Shown here: positions 27,333 through 38,031 of the stretch, in pieces
How positions within the stretch are numbered: the first letter of the stretch is position 1
How the letters are laid out: every line of letters begins with the position of its first letter
Assembly: GCA_964618955.1 (NCBI GenBank)
Contig: CAZUBO010000003.1
Location: forward strand, 5,610-69,609
DNA length: 64,000 nucleotides
From: JAKLIH01 sp964618955
GTDB taxonomy: Bacteria > Patescibacteriota > Minisyncoccia > UBA6257 > JAKLIH01
Direction of reading: 5' to 3'
Program-made: the position numbers and the translations under genes
Notes under the pieces: model-generated
What the model saw: the letters and a program-made list of their open reading frames with translations, nothing else
Told to the model about the DNA's origin: nothing
Databases searched by the model: none

Positions 27333-28974
27333 TTTTAAAAAGCTCCTAAGCAACAAGAAGTTTATTATTGTTTTTATCCTTGTAATTTCTCTTCTTATTT
27401 ATTTCATTTTTAAAGCAACGTCTTCAAAAAATCAACAACCTACTTATACTACTGTTCAAGCTGAAAAGGGGACTCTTATCAGTAGTGTCTCTGGTAGTGG
27501 TCAGATTGTTGCTTTTGATGAAATCGAAATCAAACCAAAAATTTCAGGTAAAGTCACCTATATTAATTTAAAAAATGGTAAAAAAGTCAATCAAGGCGAT
27601 CTTTTAATTCAGCTCGATTCAACCGAAGCTCAAAAAAATGTTTGGGATGCTAAAATTAATTTAGCTAATGCCAAACTTTCTTCCAAAGATCTTAGCCAAG
27701 AATCCAATGATTCTCTAGCTGTTGCTTACAATAATACTTTAAATTCTTTAACTTCTAATTACAAAGACATTTCTACTTTACTCCCCAATATTCGTCCACT
27801 TTTTGAACAAAGTAGTTACAATTCTTCTGAAGAAGACAACAATGATGCTGACTATTATCTAAGATTAGTTAGATTTATCCAAAAAAATCGTAATGTTGGG
27901 ATTGATTTGTCTTACTGAACCAAAACAGTTGAAAAACAATATTTAGATATTGAAGGTAAGTATTCAACCATTCAATCAACTGCCTGAGCTTTGAATAATA
28001 GCTCTGATAGAACTCAAATTGAAGATATTTTAAACCAAACTTATTCGCTCGATCAAGAATTCTTAGATTTAATTCGTCAAACTTTAAATCTTACCCAGAA
28101 ATATCAATATCTAATTAATACCGAGAATATCTCAACTCCAATTGCAACTTCAACTACTACAAATCAAATAGCAAAATTATCAGAATTAAATTCTTCCTTG
28201 ATCTCTCATGTCAATGATTTAAAATCAGTCAAAGATGCTTTGACTACTGCCAAAGATACTTTTAAAAAGGTTGAAGTTAATTCTGAAACCCAAGAATTAA
28301 CTATCAAACAGAAAGAATTAGATTTAAAATCAGCCAACGAAACTTTAAATTCCAACTTTATCTATGCTACTTTAACTGGTGTCTTAACTTCCATTAATGC
28401 CCAATTAAAAGTTGGTGATACCGTTTCTAATTCAACTTCAATTGCTACTCTAGCCACTAATCAACAAATTGCTGAGATTACTTTAAATGAAGTTGACGTT
28501 GCCAAAGTAAAACTTGATCAAAAAGCCAGCATAACTTTTGATGCCATCGAAGATTTAACTTTAACTGGTAAGGTCATCGAAGTTGACGATGTTGGTACTA
28601 CTGATCAAGGTGTAGTAACTTATGGGGTTAAAATTGCTTTTGATGAACAAGACGGCCGTATCAAACAAGGCATGAGTGCTAGTGTTGAAATCATTACTGA
28701 TATCAAAACTGATATTTTTGTAGTTTCTTCTAGTGCTATCAAAAACGATTCTACTGGTAACTATATTGAAATTCTCAATACTGACCAAACTATTTCTAAA
28801 AAATATATTACTGTAGGTATCTCTAATGATACCCAAACAGAAATTCAAAGTGGTCTTACTGGTAATGAAACTATCATTATTAAAACTTCTGCTTCAACTA
28901 GTAAAAAAACCAGTACTACTTCAGCTACAAAAAATGCTTTTTCTATTCCTGGTATGGGGGGTGGCCCTCGTTAG
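27319..28974 (+). CDS. MacA/HlyD-type periplasmic-adaptor-like protein (1)
   Basis: 551 residues. One N-terminal membrane helix (FIIVFILVISLLIYFIF), then the biotinyl-lipoyl half-motif (GSGQIVAFDEIEIKPKISG ... KVNQGDLLIQLD), a long coiled-coil hairpin, the second lipoyl half (IYATLTGVLTSINAQLKVGD) and a beta-barrel (ISFDEQDGRIKQGMSASVEI). It matches adaptors of MacAB-type ABC exporters. TGA is Trp at 27916-27918. The extended hairpin, longer than in E. coli MacA, may fit a single-membrane envelope. Overlaps the preceding gene by 14 bases. Confidence 0.9.
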
Positions 28975-28997
28975 CTATTAATATCTAAAACTATACA

Positions 28998-29675
28998 ATG
29001 ATTGAAGTAAAAAATTTAGTAAAAATATATAGAACTGGAGAAGTTGAAACCAGAGCATTGGACAATATTTCTTTTAAAGTTAATAAAGGCGAATTTGTTG
29101 CTATCATTGGTCCTTCAGGTTGTGGCAAATCAACTTTAATGCATATTCTGGGTTGCTTAGATACTCCCACAACAGGCAAATATTTTTTAGATCAAAAAGA
29201 CGTTTCACTTCTAAATGATAATGAATTAGCTGAGATTAGAGCTACTCAAATTGGTTTTGTTTTTCAATCTTTTAATCTTCTACCTCAAATTACTGTTTTG
29301 AGAAATACCATGTTACCTTTAATCTATACCAATACTCCTAAAAGCCAAAGAGAGTCTATTGCTAGGGGTATTTTAAAAGAAGTTAATTTCGAAGAAAATC
29401 ATATTTATCATTTTTCTAATCAACTTTCTGGTGGCCAAGTTCAGCGAGCTGCTATTGCCAGAGCTCTAATCAACAATCCTTCTATTATTCTGGCTGATGA
29501 ACCTACTGGCAATCTTGATAGCAAGAATAGCGAAATCATTTTGAAAACTTTTAAAGATTTGAATCAACTTGGTCATACTATCATTTTAATCACTCATGAC
29601 CAAGATATTGCTAATCAAGCTGGTCGTATAATTTCAATCAAAGATGGAAAAATAATCAAAGATATTAAAAATTAA
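28998..29675 (+). CDS. MacB/LolD-type ABC transporter ATPase (1)
   Basis: 225 residues. Walker A GPSGCGKST, Q-loop GFVFQSFNLLPQITV, signature LSGGQVQRAAIARAL, Walker B IILADEPTGNLD and the H-loop ILITHD are all present. This is a separate-polypeptide ATPase, which pairs with the permease 4 bases downstream and the adaptor upstream. No TGA codons lie within it. No SD. Confidence 0.95.
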   Translation: MIEVKNLVKIYRTGEVETRALDNISFKVNKGEFVAIIGPSGCGKSTLMHILGCLDTPTTGKYFLDQKDVSLLNDNELAEIRATQIGFVFQSFNLLPQITVLRNTMLPLIYTNTPKSQRESIARGILKEVNFEENHIYHFSNQLSGGQVQRAAIARALINNPSIILADEPTGNLDSKNSEIILKTFKDLNQLGHTIILITHDQDIANQAGRIISIKDGKIIKDIKN

Positions 29676-29679
29676 TTTT

Positions 29680-30903
29680 ATGCTAATTTCCGACTTAATT
29701 CAAGAAACTTATTCTGCTATCTTTGCTAACAAAGTCAGATCTGGTCTTACTATTTTAGGTATTGTCATTGGTATTGGTTCAGTTGTAGCTATGATTTCTA
29801 TTGGTCAAGGCGCCAAAGGTAGTATTGAAAAAAGTATTCAATCTATTGGCTCTAATTTAATTATGGTCTATCCTGGTTCCCAACAAAAAGTTGGTACTCA
29901 GGTTAGAGGTGGTTTTGGTTCAGCTCAAACTTTAACCAAAGCTGATGCCGAGGCTATCGAAAAAGAAGTTTCTAATATTGAATATGTTGCTCCAGAAATA
30001 TCTAAACGCTATCAAATAACTTCCAAGGGAACCAATAGTAATGTTAGTGTAGTTGGTGTTACTTCAGTCTACAATACTGTAAAAAATATTGAACTTGATT
30101 CTGGATCTTTTGTATCCGATCAACAGCTGAATAGCTTATCAAAAGTTGCAGTTTTGGGACCAAATACCAATACAGAACTTTTCGGTGAAGGCATTAATTC
30201 TATTGGTAAAAAAATTCGTATCAATAGAATTGATTTTACCATTATTGGTATTACCAAAGCCAAAGGAGGTACTGGCTTTGGTAGTCAAGATGATATTGTA
30301 TATATTCCTTTGACTACTGCTCAAAAGTTTTTAACTGGTAAAGACTATGTTTCTACTATCAATGTTCAAACTATAGATCAAAAGTCAATGGCACAAGCCC
30401 AAGAAGATATTACTTCTTTGCTTCTAGCTCGTCATGATATCTACAATGCCGATTTAGCTGATTTTACTGTATATAATCAAAATGATATTGTTGCCGCAGC
30501 TTCGTCAGTTACCAATACTTTTACCGTTCTTTTAGCTGCTATAGCTAGTATTTCACTATTAGTTGGCGGCATTGGTATAATGAATATGATGCTAACTTCA
30601 GTTGCTGAGCGCACTAACGAAATTGGTCTTCGTAAATCCATTGGTGCCAAAAAACAAGATATCAATTTGCAATTTTTGGCCGAATCAACCCTTCTAACAA
30701 TTGTCGGTGGTATTCTTGGAATAATTTTTGGTTGAATTGCTGCTTTTTGTATGACTTACTTTGCTAAAATCACTACCAGTGTTTCCATTTCTTCAATTCT
30801 TCTAGCTTTTGGTGTATCTTTTGTCATTGGTCTTGCTTTTGGCTATTATCCTGCTTCTAGAGCTGCTAATTTAAATCCAATAGACGCTTTAAGAAGACAA
30901 TAA
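29680..30903 (+). CDS. MacB-type ABC transporter permease (1)
   Basis: 407 residues. N-terminal helix and SGLTILGIVIGIGSVVAMIS, a large extracytoplasmic domain, then three C-terminal helices with LLVGGIGIMNMMLTSVAERTNEIGLRKSIGAKK split over the FtsX-like region. TGA at 30733-30735 is Trp in FGWIAAF. The last part (YYPASRAANLNPIDALRRQ) is diagnostic for MacB permeases. Together with the preceding two genes it makes a complete exporter, substrate unknown. Confidence 0.95.
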
Positions 30904-30945
30904 AATATTTAAATTAATAATTAAAAAAATATTAAACTTTGTATT

Positions 30946-31386
30946 ATGAATAAAAAAACAATGTTAACTTATGGCATAACTACTTTGCTTGTAATCATTT
31001 CTTTTGTTGCTGGTATGCAAACTGGCAAATCAAGAAATACCAACAAAGCTTTTGGTAATAGAAACATTCCTAATGGTATGAATCAAAACTTCAATAAAGG
31101 TACTGGTATGAATATTCGTTCTGGCGCTAGCAACATTATGGGTGAAGTACTCTCTAAAGACGAAAATTCTTTAACCATTAAATCCAAAACTGGTTCTAAA
31201 ATAGTCATCGTTTCTAAGTCAACAGAAGTTTTCAAAACTATCACTGGCAGTATCGCTGATATTGCTGTTGGTACTAATGTTGTGATTACTGGTAAAGAAG
31301 GCGATGGCAATTCTACTGTAGCAGATAGTATTAGAATTGTTGATAAAGTTACTATGCCTCAATTATCACCCACTAAACAAGATTAA
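30946..31386 (+). CDS. DUF5666-domain protein (operon end)
   Basis: 146 residues. N-terminal membrane helix (MLTYGITTLLVIISFVAG), a Gly/Asn-rich spacer, then NIMGEVLSKDENSLTIKSKTG ... STEVFKTITGSIADIAVGTNVVITGKEGD ... VADSIRIVD, the DUF5666 beta-domain. It is the seventh gene in the sigma-to-exporter run and shows the same architecture as the protein at 26835, probably by ancient duplication. Function unknown; perhaps an envelope sensor or accessory protein for the exporter. Confidence 0.82.
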   Translation: MNKKTMLTYGITTLLVIISFVAGMQTGKSRNTNKAFGNRNIPNGMNQNFNKGTGMNIRSGASNIMGEVLSKDENSLTIKSKTGSKIVIVSKSTEVFKTITGSIADIAVGTNVVITGKEGDGNSTVADSIRIVDKVTMPQLSPTKQD

Positions 31387-31399
31387 ATTCAAACTATAA

Positions 31400-31431
31400 A
31401 GCAAAAAGAGAGTCGTAAAAACGACTCTCTA
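31400..31431 (-). terminator. Terminator on the minus strand
   Basis: Read on the minus strand: AGAGAGTCG-TTTTTA-CGACTCTCT then TTTTTGC. The T-run is on the minus side, so it ends the small RNA at 31408-31514 rather than the DUF5666 gene, although the hairpin may also slow plus-strand transcription. Confidence 0.7.
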
Positions 31432-31514
31432 TATAAATTCTAATTAACAATACCTTCTATGCTATTTACGAAGAACCATACGGAGCCCCACATATATAAG
31501 GATTTACTTGTTAT
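31408..31514 (-). ncRNA. Putative small RNA (minus strand)
   Basis: About 107 nt between a promoter at 31521-31548 and the terminator at 31400-31431. It holds a GC-rich block (GTGGGGCTCCGTATGG) in AT-rich surroundings and GAAGAACC/GGTTCTTC-like complementarity. A five-codon frame starting at the ATG in GTATGGTTC is too short to judge. The 304-base gap between 31386 and 31691 holds only this unit and a likely promoter for the TcmP gene. Confidence 0.45.
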
Positions 31515-31520
31515 ATATAT

Positions 31521-31548
31521 ATTATAGTAAATAATTTATTAAAGTCAA
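31521..31548 (-). promoter_or_regulatory. Minus-strand promoter of the 31408-31514 RNA
   Basis: On the minus strand: TTGACT (31543-31548), 16-base spacer, TATAAT (31521-31526). Confidence 0.65.
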
Positions 31549-31690
31549 TAGTATTCTTAAATATTCTTTGTTGGAAAATATTAATCTTTTTAATATTTAA
31601 ATATTAAACTATTTGACTTTTTTTGTGAATTATTATATATTAAACATGATAGCAAAAGTCAATTATAAATAATTTTAATTTATAATTATT

Positions 31691-32521
31691 ATGCGCAGAA
31701 TAAAATCTCACACAATGCAAAAACTGGAATATATTCAAAAATATATTAGTGCTTATACAGTTGCAACAAAAAAGTTGCCCTTCAAATATTATATTGATGC
31801 TTTTGCTGGAAGTGGATTATGTATTTTGTGCGATGAAAAATGTAAATCACGAGGGAAAAATAAATGTAGCAAATGCAGTCGAGGAAAGATAGTAAGCGGT
31901 TCTGCTATAATTGCATGTAATATCTTAAATCGTTTTCAGAGATATATTTTTATAGATCTAGATAAGAATTGTATCAAAGAATTAAAAAATGCTATTAAGT
32001 CGTTCGATGAACCATTACAAAATATTATTAGAATAGAACAAGGCGATGCCAATGTAATATTAAAAGATTTCTACAAAAATGCGTCTAGATTTAACGGCTA
32101 TTTAGTATTACTTGATCCTGAGGGTCCAGAACTTAAATGAAAAACTATTGAAGCGTTAGCCAAAATACCTAAGATAGATCTTCTTATACTATATCCTTAT
32201 GACATGGCAATCGTAAGATTGACAAAAGAGTACATAGAATTATTAGATGAATTTTATGGCGATAAGGCTTGGATAGATATCTATAGGGATAAAAATAATT
32301 GCACGGCAGAGAAAAGAAAGACAGCGTTGTTAAATTTTTATATCTCTAATTTAAATAAGTTAGGTCTTGGGCAGGTTGTTTATAAACAAATCCGCAAAAA
32401 TATTAGAGATGGACATCCTCTTTATCATTTGATATTAGCCAGTCGTAATTCGGTTGCCAAAAATATAATGAATGATATTTTTGGCAAGGAATTAGACGGT
32501 CAAGAAAAATTAAAATTTTAA
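31691..32521 (+). CDS. tcmP: Three-Cys-motif partner protein TcmP
   Basis: 276 residues. The opening RRIKSHTMQKLEYIQKYISAY, YYIDAFAGSGLCILCDEKC and LVLLDPEGPELKWKTIEALA segments match TcmP, a methyltransferase-like fold protein named for genomic pairing with three-Cys-motif proteins. Four cysteines (CDEKCKSRGKNKCSKC) form a possible zinc knuckle. TGA is Trp in LKWKTIE. The partner starts 12 bases downstream. TcmP function is unproven; the DAFAGSG motif suggests a nucleotide- or SAM-binding site. Confidence 0.85.
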
Positions 32522-32532
32522 AGAATAATATT

Positions 32533-33378
32533 ATGAAAAAAATAATGCGAAAAACATTATTGTATAAAACTAAGGTTGAATATGGTGATTGAACAATCAA
32601 CCATATTTTAGGTTGCTCTCATGGCTGTAATTTTCCTTGCTATGCAATGCTTATGGCCAAAAGATTCGGCTGAATTAAGAGCTATAACGACTGAAGAAAA
32701 CCGCAAATAGTAGAAAACGCTTTAGAATTATTAGAAAAAGAAATACCATTATACAAAGATAAAATAAAATTTGTGCATTTATGCTTTATGACAGACCCAT
32801 TCATGTATGATGATAAAACAAAGAAATTAATTCCTGAAATTAAAGAATTAACTACAAAAATAATAGAAAGATTGAATAAAGATAAAATAAAAGTTACTAC
32901 TTTGACAAAAGGTCTCTATCCTAAAGAGATTGCATCAAATAAGAAGCTTTTAAAATCTAATGAATATGGTATTACCCTGGTGTCTTTAAACAAAAACTTC
33001 AAAGATAAATTTGAACCATTCTCTTCTCCTTATAGAGCAAGAATTAATTCTTTAAAAAAATTAGCGGATGCTGGATTAAATACTTGGGTAAGTATGGAAC
33101 CATATCCAATACCAGAATACGATAATGATGCTGAAAACATAGAAAAGGTATTAAATGAAATTAAATTTGTTAAAAAGATAGTTTTTGGAAAGTTAAATTA
33201 CAAAAAATTAACTATGGAAAAATCATTAGATTCTAATAGCTGAGCTAATAGCGATGATTTTTACAGAGCTATGTCTCAAAAGGTTATTGATTTTTGTAAA
33301 AAGAACAAAATACAATATCATATTAAAATTGGTACCCCATTGAGCACGGAAAAGCCAAACAAGCTTTTTAGTAAGTAA
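32533..33378 (+). CDS. Three-Cys-motif (Gp37/Gp68, DUF5131-like) protein
   Basis: 281 residues. Near the N-terminus, NHILGCSHGCNFPCYAM carries C-x3-C-x3-C, the cluster-binding motif of radical-SAM-like three-Cys proteins. The rest resembles a TIM-barrel: FVHLCFMTDPFM, KVTTLTKG, and YGITLVSLNKNF and MEPYPIP. Several TGA codons are Trp (GDWTINH, FGWIKSYNDWRKPQ). The pair TcmP/three-Cys occurs in phages, plasmids and bacterial chromosomes; its substrate is unknown. Confidence 0.85.
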
Positions 33379-33453
33379 TTATTAGTTGTAATTTATGCTC
33401 TTATTGACTTGAATATCAAAGTTTGTTAAACTATAGCCATAATATAGACTAAT

Positions 33454-34992
33454 ATGAAATACTGAAAACCAACATTTAAAAACCTTTTCAAAACACTAGT
33501 ATCTTGCTTGTTAATTTTTCTAACAAGCAGTATTGGTGTTTTTGCTTTTGATGCTAATTCTAAAATCAATATCTATAAAACCAGCGATAGTGAATATCGT
33601 GATCAAATCAATGTTAGCAATATCAAAAACACTAACTATATTAATTTTTATGTAGATCAATATTGGTGAAGTAAACAAACCTTTACCGACCAAGATAAAG
33701 TCTCTAATTTTGCTATTGCTCTTGGCTCTGAATTTGAATACAATATCTATCCAAAATTAGTCAAAGTTTTGCCTAATATTACTTCTTGACTTTCCTATAA
33801 TCAAAAATTAAATATTATTCTAACTCCAATGAATGGTGGTATTCAAGGGTATATCCGCCCAGAAGATTTCAATAGTAAAACTCAAAACAATACTTCTAAC
33901 AGTGGTACTATTGTTTATCTTAATGCTAATAATATTTTGAACCCTAGCATATCCAACAATATTTTGTTTTCTTTCTTCGCTCATGAATTTATGCATATCA
34001 TTACTTTTCGAGAAAAAAATATCTATTTTAACGTATCAGAAGATACTTGATTGGAAGAATTGCGTAGCGAGTATTTAGCTAATTATCTTGGCTACAATAA
34101 GTCTGCTGATTCCTATTTAAATTTTCGTTTGCAAAACGGTGTTAGTTTAACGGATATTAATTTAATCAATTGAAATAATGCTAGCAATAGTTATTCTTTA
34201 ATTAATCTTTTTAGTATTTATTTGGTCCAAAGATATTCTTCAGATATTATCTTTAGTACTCTAGCCTCTAAAGCTACTGGCATTGATTCCATCAATAATT
34301 ATCTTTCTCAACATGGCTTTAAAGAAAGATTCAAAGATATTTATCAGGATTGAGTTATTGCTAATATTATAAATAATTGCGAAACAAATACAAACTATTG
34401 CTATAAAGATATTGATATTCAAATTAATATTCCTGGTACTAGTTTCTATTTACCAATCAATAATGATAGTGTGCTTTCGATTAGTGATTCTTTAACAAAC
34501 TACCAAACTAAGTATCAGAAGATTGTTGGCGGCTCTGACAATTTAGAATTAACTCTTGAAAATACCAAAAACAATATTTATCAAAAGATTCCATATATTT
34601 TGGTTGATAAAAACAATCAAAAATCTTTAAGCTTTTTTAGTTTTAATACAACTACCGAACAACGAATTGTTATCAAAAATTATTCCAAATCTTATGCTAA
34701 TATTATTATTATTCCAATGTTCGCCGATAAGGCTGGAAATAATTCCCAGATCTTTAAATGAAATATTAATAGTACTAAAAGTTTTCATGTAATTCCTGGT
34801 ACCAAACCAACTACTACTAAATCAGTTGCTACAACTAAGTCAAGAAGTGTGACTACCACAACTACTAATCCTCAGTTTGGTACGGCAACTCCTATAGTTA
34901 TCAATATTAATGCTCCAACTAAACCATCTTGATTCTCAAGGATTACGTTTAGTATCGTCTTCTTCCTTCAAAGAATTTTTCAGAAAAAATAG
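33454..34992 (+). CDS. Secreted zinc metallopeptidase-like protein
   Basis: 512 residues. Signal or anchor MKYWKPTFKNLFKTLVSCLLIFL. The zinc motif HEFMH (about residue 180) and a downstream Glu in TWLEELRSEYLANYL fit a gluzincin-type site. The C-terminus has a Thr/Ser-rich linker (TTTKSVATTKSRSVTTTTT) and a final hydrophobic, basic tail (WFSRITFSIVFFLQRIFQKK), so it may be tail-anchored with the peptidase domain outside. Many TGA codons are Trp. No close family can be named. Confidence 0.75.
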
Positions 34993-35001
34993 CCTAATTA
35001 T

Positions 35002-35049
35002 AAAGTCAGTAGCTCAGCTATTGACTTTTTCAATAAAATGCCCTATAAT
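35002..35049 (+). promoter_or_regulatory. Terminator overlapping the promoter of the second AbiE pair
   Basis: AAAGTCA-GTAGCT...AGCTAT-TGACTTT forms a hairpin (35002-35028) that ends the previous gene, and its last arm contains the -35 TTGACT (35021-35026). A 17-base spacer leads to TATAAT (35044-35049). Confidence 0.65.
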
Positions 35050-35083
35050 ATACTCATATTAACAAATTCATTTTTTACGGGAT

Positions 35084-35689
35084 ATGACCAATAAACTGAA
35101 CTGGCAACTTGTGGCCGAAAAACTCCAAGATAAGAAAATAACCTTGTTTACACCAAGTATCTTTTTGGGTTTATTTAATGCATCTGAAAGCGCCAGCAAA
35201 AGCCTTTTAAACACATATACCAAAAAGGGTTTTTTCATAAAACTAAAAAATGGCTTCTATATCTCAAAGACGTCTAGCCATAATGATTTCGAGATAGCTA
35301 ATAAGATATATAAGCCTTCCTATGTTTCTTTTGAAACAGCTTTGTCTTATCATAATATACTCCCTGAAACAGTATATTCTATTACTTCAGCCACTACTAA
35401 GGCTAGCAGAAGCTATATAATATTAAATAAATATTTTACTTATCATAAGATGAAAAAAGAATTGTTTTTTGGTTATGATGTTCTTAATATCAATGGTCAA
35501 ACAATATGAATGGCTGATAAAGAAAAGGCTTTATTAGATTATGTTTATTTTGTCACTATGAAAAAGAAACCTGACAATGATAGATTAAATATCAAGGACA
35601 TATCGGTAATTAAAATAAAAAAATATTTAAAACAATACAATAATCCTTTATTGGAATCTAAAATTAAGAAATTATTAATAAATAAATAA
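35084..35689 (+). CDS. AbiEi-type antitoxin (copy 2)
   Basis: 201 residues. N-terminal winged-helix region (KLQDKKITLFTPSIFLGLF ... LLNTYTKKGFFIKLKNGFYIS) and the shared core KPSYVSFETALSYHNILPETVYSITSATT, then KEKALLDYVYF. It is more diverged than copies 1 and 3. TGA is Trp in TIWMADKEKA. Its stop overlaps the toxin start by one base (TAATG), so the two are coupled. Confidence 0.87.
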
Positions 35690-36411
35690 TGATTAATCCA
35701 GACACTATTCAATTATTAGCTACAAAATTACAAACTCGAGATATTAATATAGCTAGGGAATACATTCAAAATCTTTTTCTTTCTTTTTTCTATGAGCAAA
35801 AAGAATCTCGAAATATCTTATTCAAGGGTGGTACAGCCTTGAGAATTGTATTTCAAAGCCCCCGTTTCTCTGAAGATCTAGATTTTTCAACCGACAAGTT
35901 CTTTTCTTTAAAAGAAATTGAACAAATAATTATTAAAACCATAAGTAATATTGAGAATTTGGGTATTAAAACAGATATTAAGGAATCCAAAGCTACTACT
36001 GGTGGTTATTTAGGAATTATTAATTTTAAATTCCTTGAATATAATATAGATATTTATTTAGAAATTTCTTTTAGGAAAAAAGTCGGAATAAAAGGGGAAG
36101 CTGTTGTTATCAATAATTCTTTTACTCCTTCCTATGTATTAATTATCTTATCTCAAGATCAGATGATTGCCGAAAAAATTCAAGCCACACTTACCAGACA
36201 AAAACCTAGGGATTTTTTTGATATCTACTTTCTTTTACGGGGAAACATGATTACTGCAGTTAATAAAGCATCTCTTAAATCAATCAGAGATACTATTAAA
36301 AAAACAAAAGTTAACTTTAGTAATGAACTTAAAACATTTCTTCCAGTTCGCCAACATCTAGTTATCAAAGACTTCAAAAACAACTTGTTAAAAGAAATGG
36401 ATAGAATTTAA
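35689..36411 (+). CDS. AbiEii-type nucleotidyltransferase toxin (copy 2)
   Basis: 240 residues. Catalytic motifs are intact: ILFKGGTALRIVFQSPRFSED and LDFS, followed by the Lys/Arg region QMIAEKIQATLTRQKPRDFFDIYFLL. AbiEii toxins are nucleotidyltransferases; related enzymes modify tRNA. Less similar to copies 1 and 3 than these are to one another. TAA stop. The pair is probably functional. Confidence 0.9.
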   Translation: MINPDTIQLLATKLQTRDINIAREYIQNLFLSFFYEQKESRNILFKGGTALRIVFQSPRFSEDLDFSTDKFFSLKEIEQIIIKTISNIENLGIKTDIKESKATTGGYLGIINFKFLEYNIDIYLEISFRKKVGIKGEAVVINNSFTPSYVLIILSQDQMIAEKIQATLTRQKPRDFFDIYFLLRGNMITAVNKASLKSIRDTIKKTKVNFSNELKTFLPVRQHLVIKDFKNNLLKEMDRI

Positions 36412-36453
36412 ATTAATATCTTAGTGTTATTTTATATTGCGCAATGCGAACAT

Positions 36454-36527
36454 TTGACAAAAACTACAAAGTTTGCTATATTGTATGTAATCAATCATGT
36501 TATTTACGCTTTTTAGTAAATAGCATG
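36454..36527 (+). promoter_or_regulatory. Promoter and candidate operator of the third AbiE pair
   Basis: TTGACA (36454-36459), 17-base spacer, TATATT (36477-36482). Downstream, CATGTTATTTAC (36495-36506) and GTAAATAGCATG (36516-36527) form an inverted repeat around the likely transcript start, placed like the repeat in front of copy 1. Confidence 0.65.
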
Positions 36528-36543
36528 CATAAAACGTATAATA

Positions 36544-37164
36544 ATGGTAAAAATACTAGATTTTATCAAAAAATTAAGCAAAATCATCGTCTTTTCTAAA
36601 AAGGATTTAGAGAAGATGTTTTCAAATATCTATCCAGCCAGATTAACCGAATGACAAAACAAGGGTTATATCAAGAAGATAACTAATAATTTTTATATTA
36701 TTTCTGATTTAGAGATTAACGAAAACTCAATGTTTTTAATTGCTAACAAGATTTATGAGCCAGCCTACATTTCCGTAGAAACGGCATTGAGTTATTATGG
36801 AATTATTCCTGAACAAGTTTTTAGTATCGTATCTTTAACAACTAATAGAAGCAAAACCTTTGACACTCCTTTAGGGAAGTTTTTTTATAAAACTATTCCT
36901 TTTGATCTTTTTTTCGGTTATGAGACTATAAAATACAAAGATTTTAATTTTAAGATTGCTGATAAAGAAAAGGCTATTCTAGACTACATGTATTTACATC
37001 GACATCTTAAAACAATAGTTGATTTTGAATCTGTAAGATTTAATATTTCTGATCTTAAGTCTAGTATTAACAAAGATAAGATCTTGTTCTATTTGTCTAA
37101 GTATAGAAGCAAGGCCTTTGTTAAAACCATTAATAAATTACTAAAATATATTTATCATGCTTAG
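36544..37164 (+). CDS. AbiEi-type antitoxin (copy 3)
   Basis: 206 residues, a paralogue of copy 1 at 17196 with the same length and the same 8-base overlap with the toxin. Shared text includes ARLTEWQNKGYIKKI, SVETALSYYGIIPEQVFSIVSL and DKEKAILDYMYLHRHLKT. TGA is Trp in TEWQNKG, at the matching position in both copies. Winged-helix N-terminus expected to bind the inverted repeat upstream. Confidence 0.89.
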
Positions 37165-37933
37165 TCTAGATTCTATTGTAAAAAATTACCCTGAAAATCT
37201 AAGAGCTTTTAAGAAGAATATAATTAGAGAATATTTACAATACAAGATATTGTATCATATCTTTAATTCTCCTTTTTCTAATAAATTATCTTTTATTGGC
37301 GGTACCGCTCTAAGAATTGCCTATGATAATCAAAGATTCTCTGAAGATCTTGATTTTGATAATTTTGGTCTATCCATTACTGATTTTGAAAGTTTAATTG
37401 ACTTTGTACAGAAGAAGTTAACTCAAGAAGGTTTTGATATTGAATTTAAAGTTACTAATAAGGGTGCTTTTAGGGCTGATATTAAATTCAAATCCATTTT
37501 AGAATTCTACGGTATTGCTGTTATGGAAACCGAAAAATTACTTATCCAAGTTGATACCGCTCCTCATAATTTTGTTTATCAGGCTCAAGAGCATATACTT
37601 AACAAGTTCGATGTCTTTTCAATAATCTTAACAACCCCACCAGATATTCTTTTGTCTCAGAAAATCAGAGCTTTTTTTGAAAGAAAAAGAACATTAGGTA
37701 GAGATATTTTTGATATAATATTCCTTTCGTCCAAAACCAAACCCAACTATGATTATTTAAAAGATAAATTGAACATTGACAATAGTAAAGATCTCAAATC
37801 TAGAATTTCCAAATTTGTATCAACTCTTGATATTAAAACTCTTAAACAAGATTTAAGATATATGCTTTTTAACGAAAATAGTGTTAACCAAATTGATACT
37901 TTCGTTGAACATATTGATAAACTTAACTTCTAA
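37157..37933 (+). CDS. AbiEii-type nucleotidyltransferase toxin (copy 3)
   Basis: 258 residues, collinear with copy 1 at 17809 but with intact catalytic motifs: SFIGGTALRIAYDNQRFSED then LDFDNFGL, and LLSQKIRAFFERKRTLGRD. The conserved helical tail is present. The comparison shows that copy 1 has lost the GG and Asp positions. Codon use is like that of neighbouring genes, so the duplication does not look recent by transfer. Confidence 0.91.
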   Translation: MLSLDSIVKNYPENLRAFKKNIIREYLQYKILYHIFNSPFSNKLSFIGGTALRIAYDNQRFSEDLDFDNFGLSITDFESLIDFVQKKLTQEGFDIEFKVTNKGAFRADIKFKSILEFYGIAVMETEKLLIQVDTAPHNFVYQAQEHILNKFDVFSIILTTPPDILLSQKIRAFFERKRTLGRDIFDIIFLSSKTKPNYDYLKDKLNIDNSKDLKSRISKFVSTLDIKTLKQDLRYMLFNENSVNQIDTFVEHIDKLNF

Positions 37934-38031
37934 TATTGAGTTTGTTAAAATCAACAGTTACCCTGTTGACTTTTTTCATTTTATTGTATAAAATATACCC
38001 AACAATTAATTATTTTAATAAACTTTTCAAT

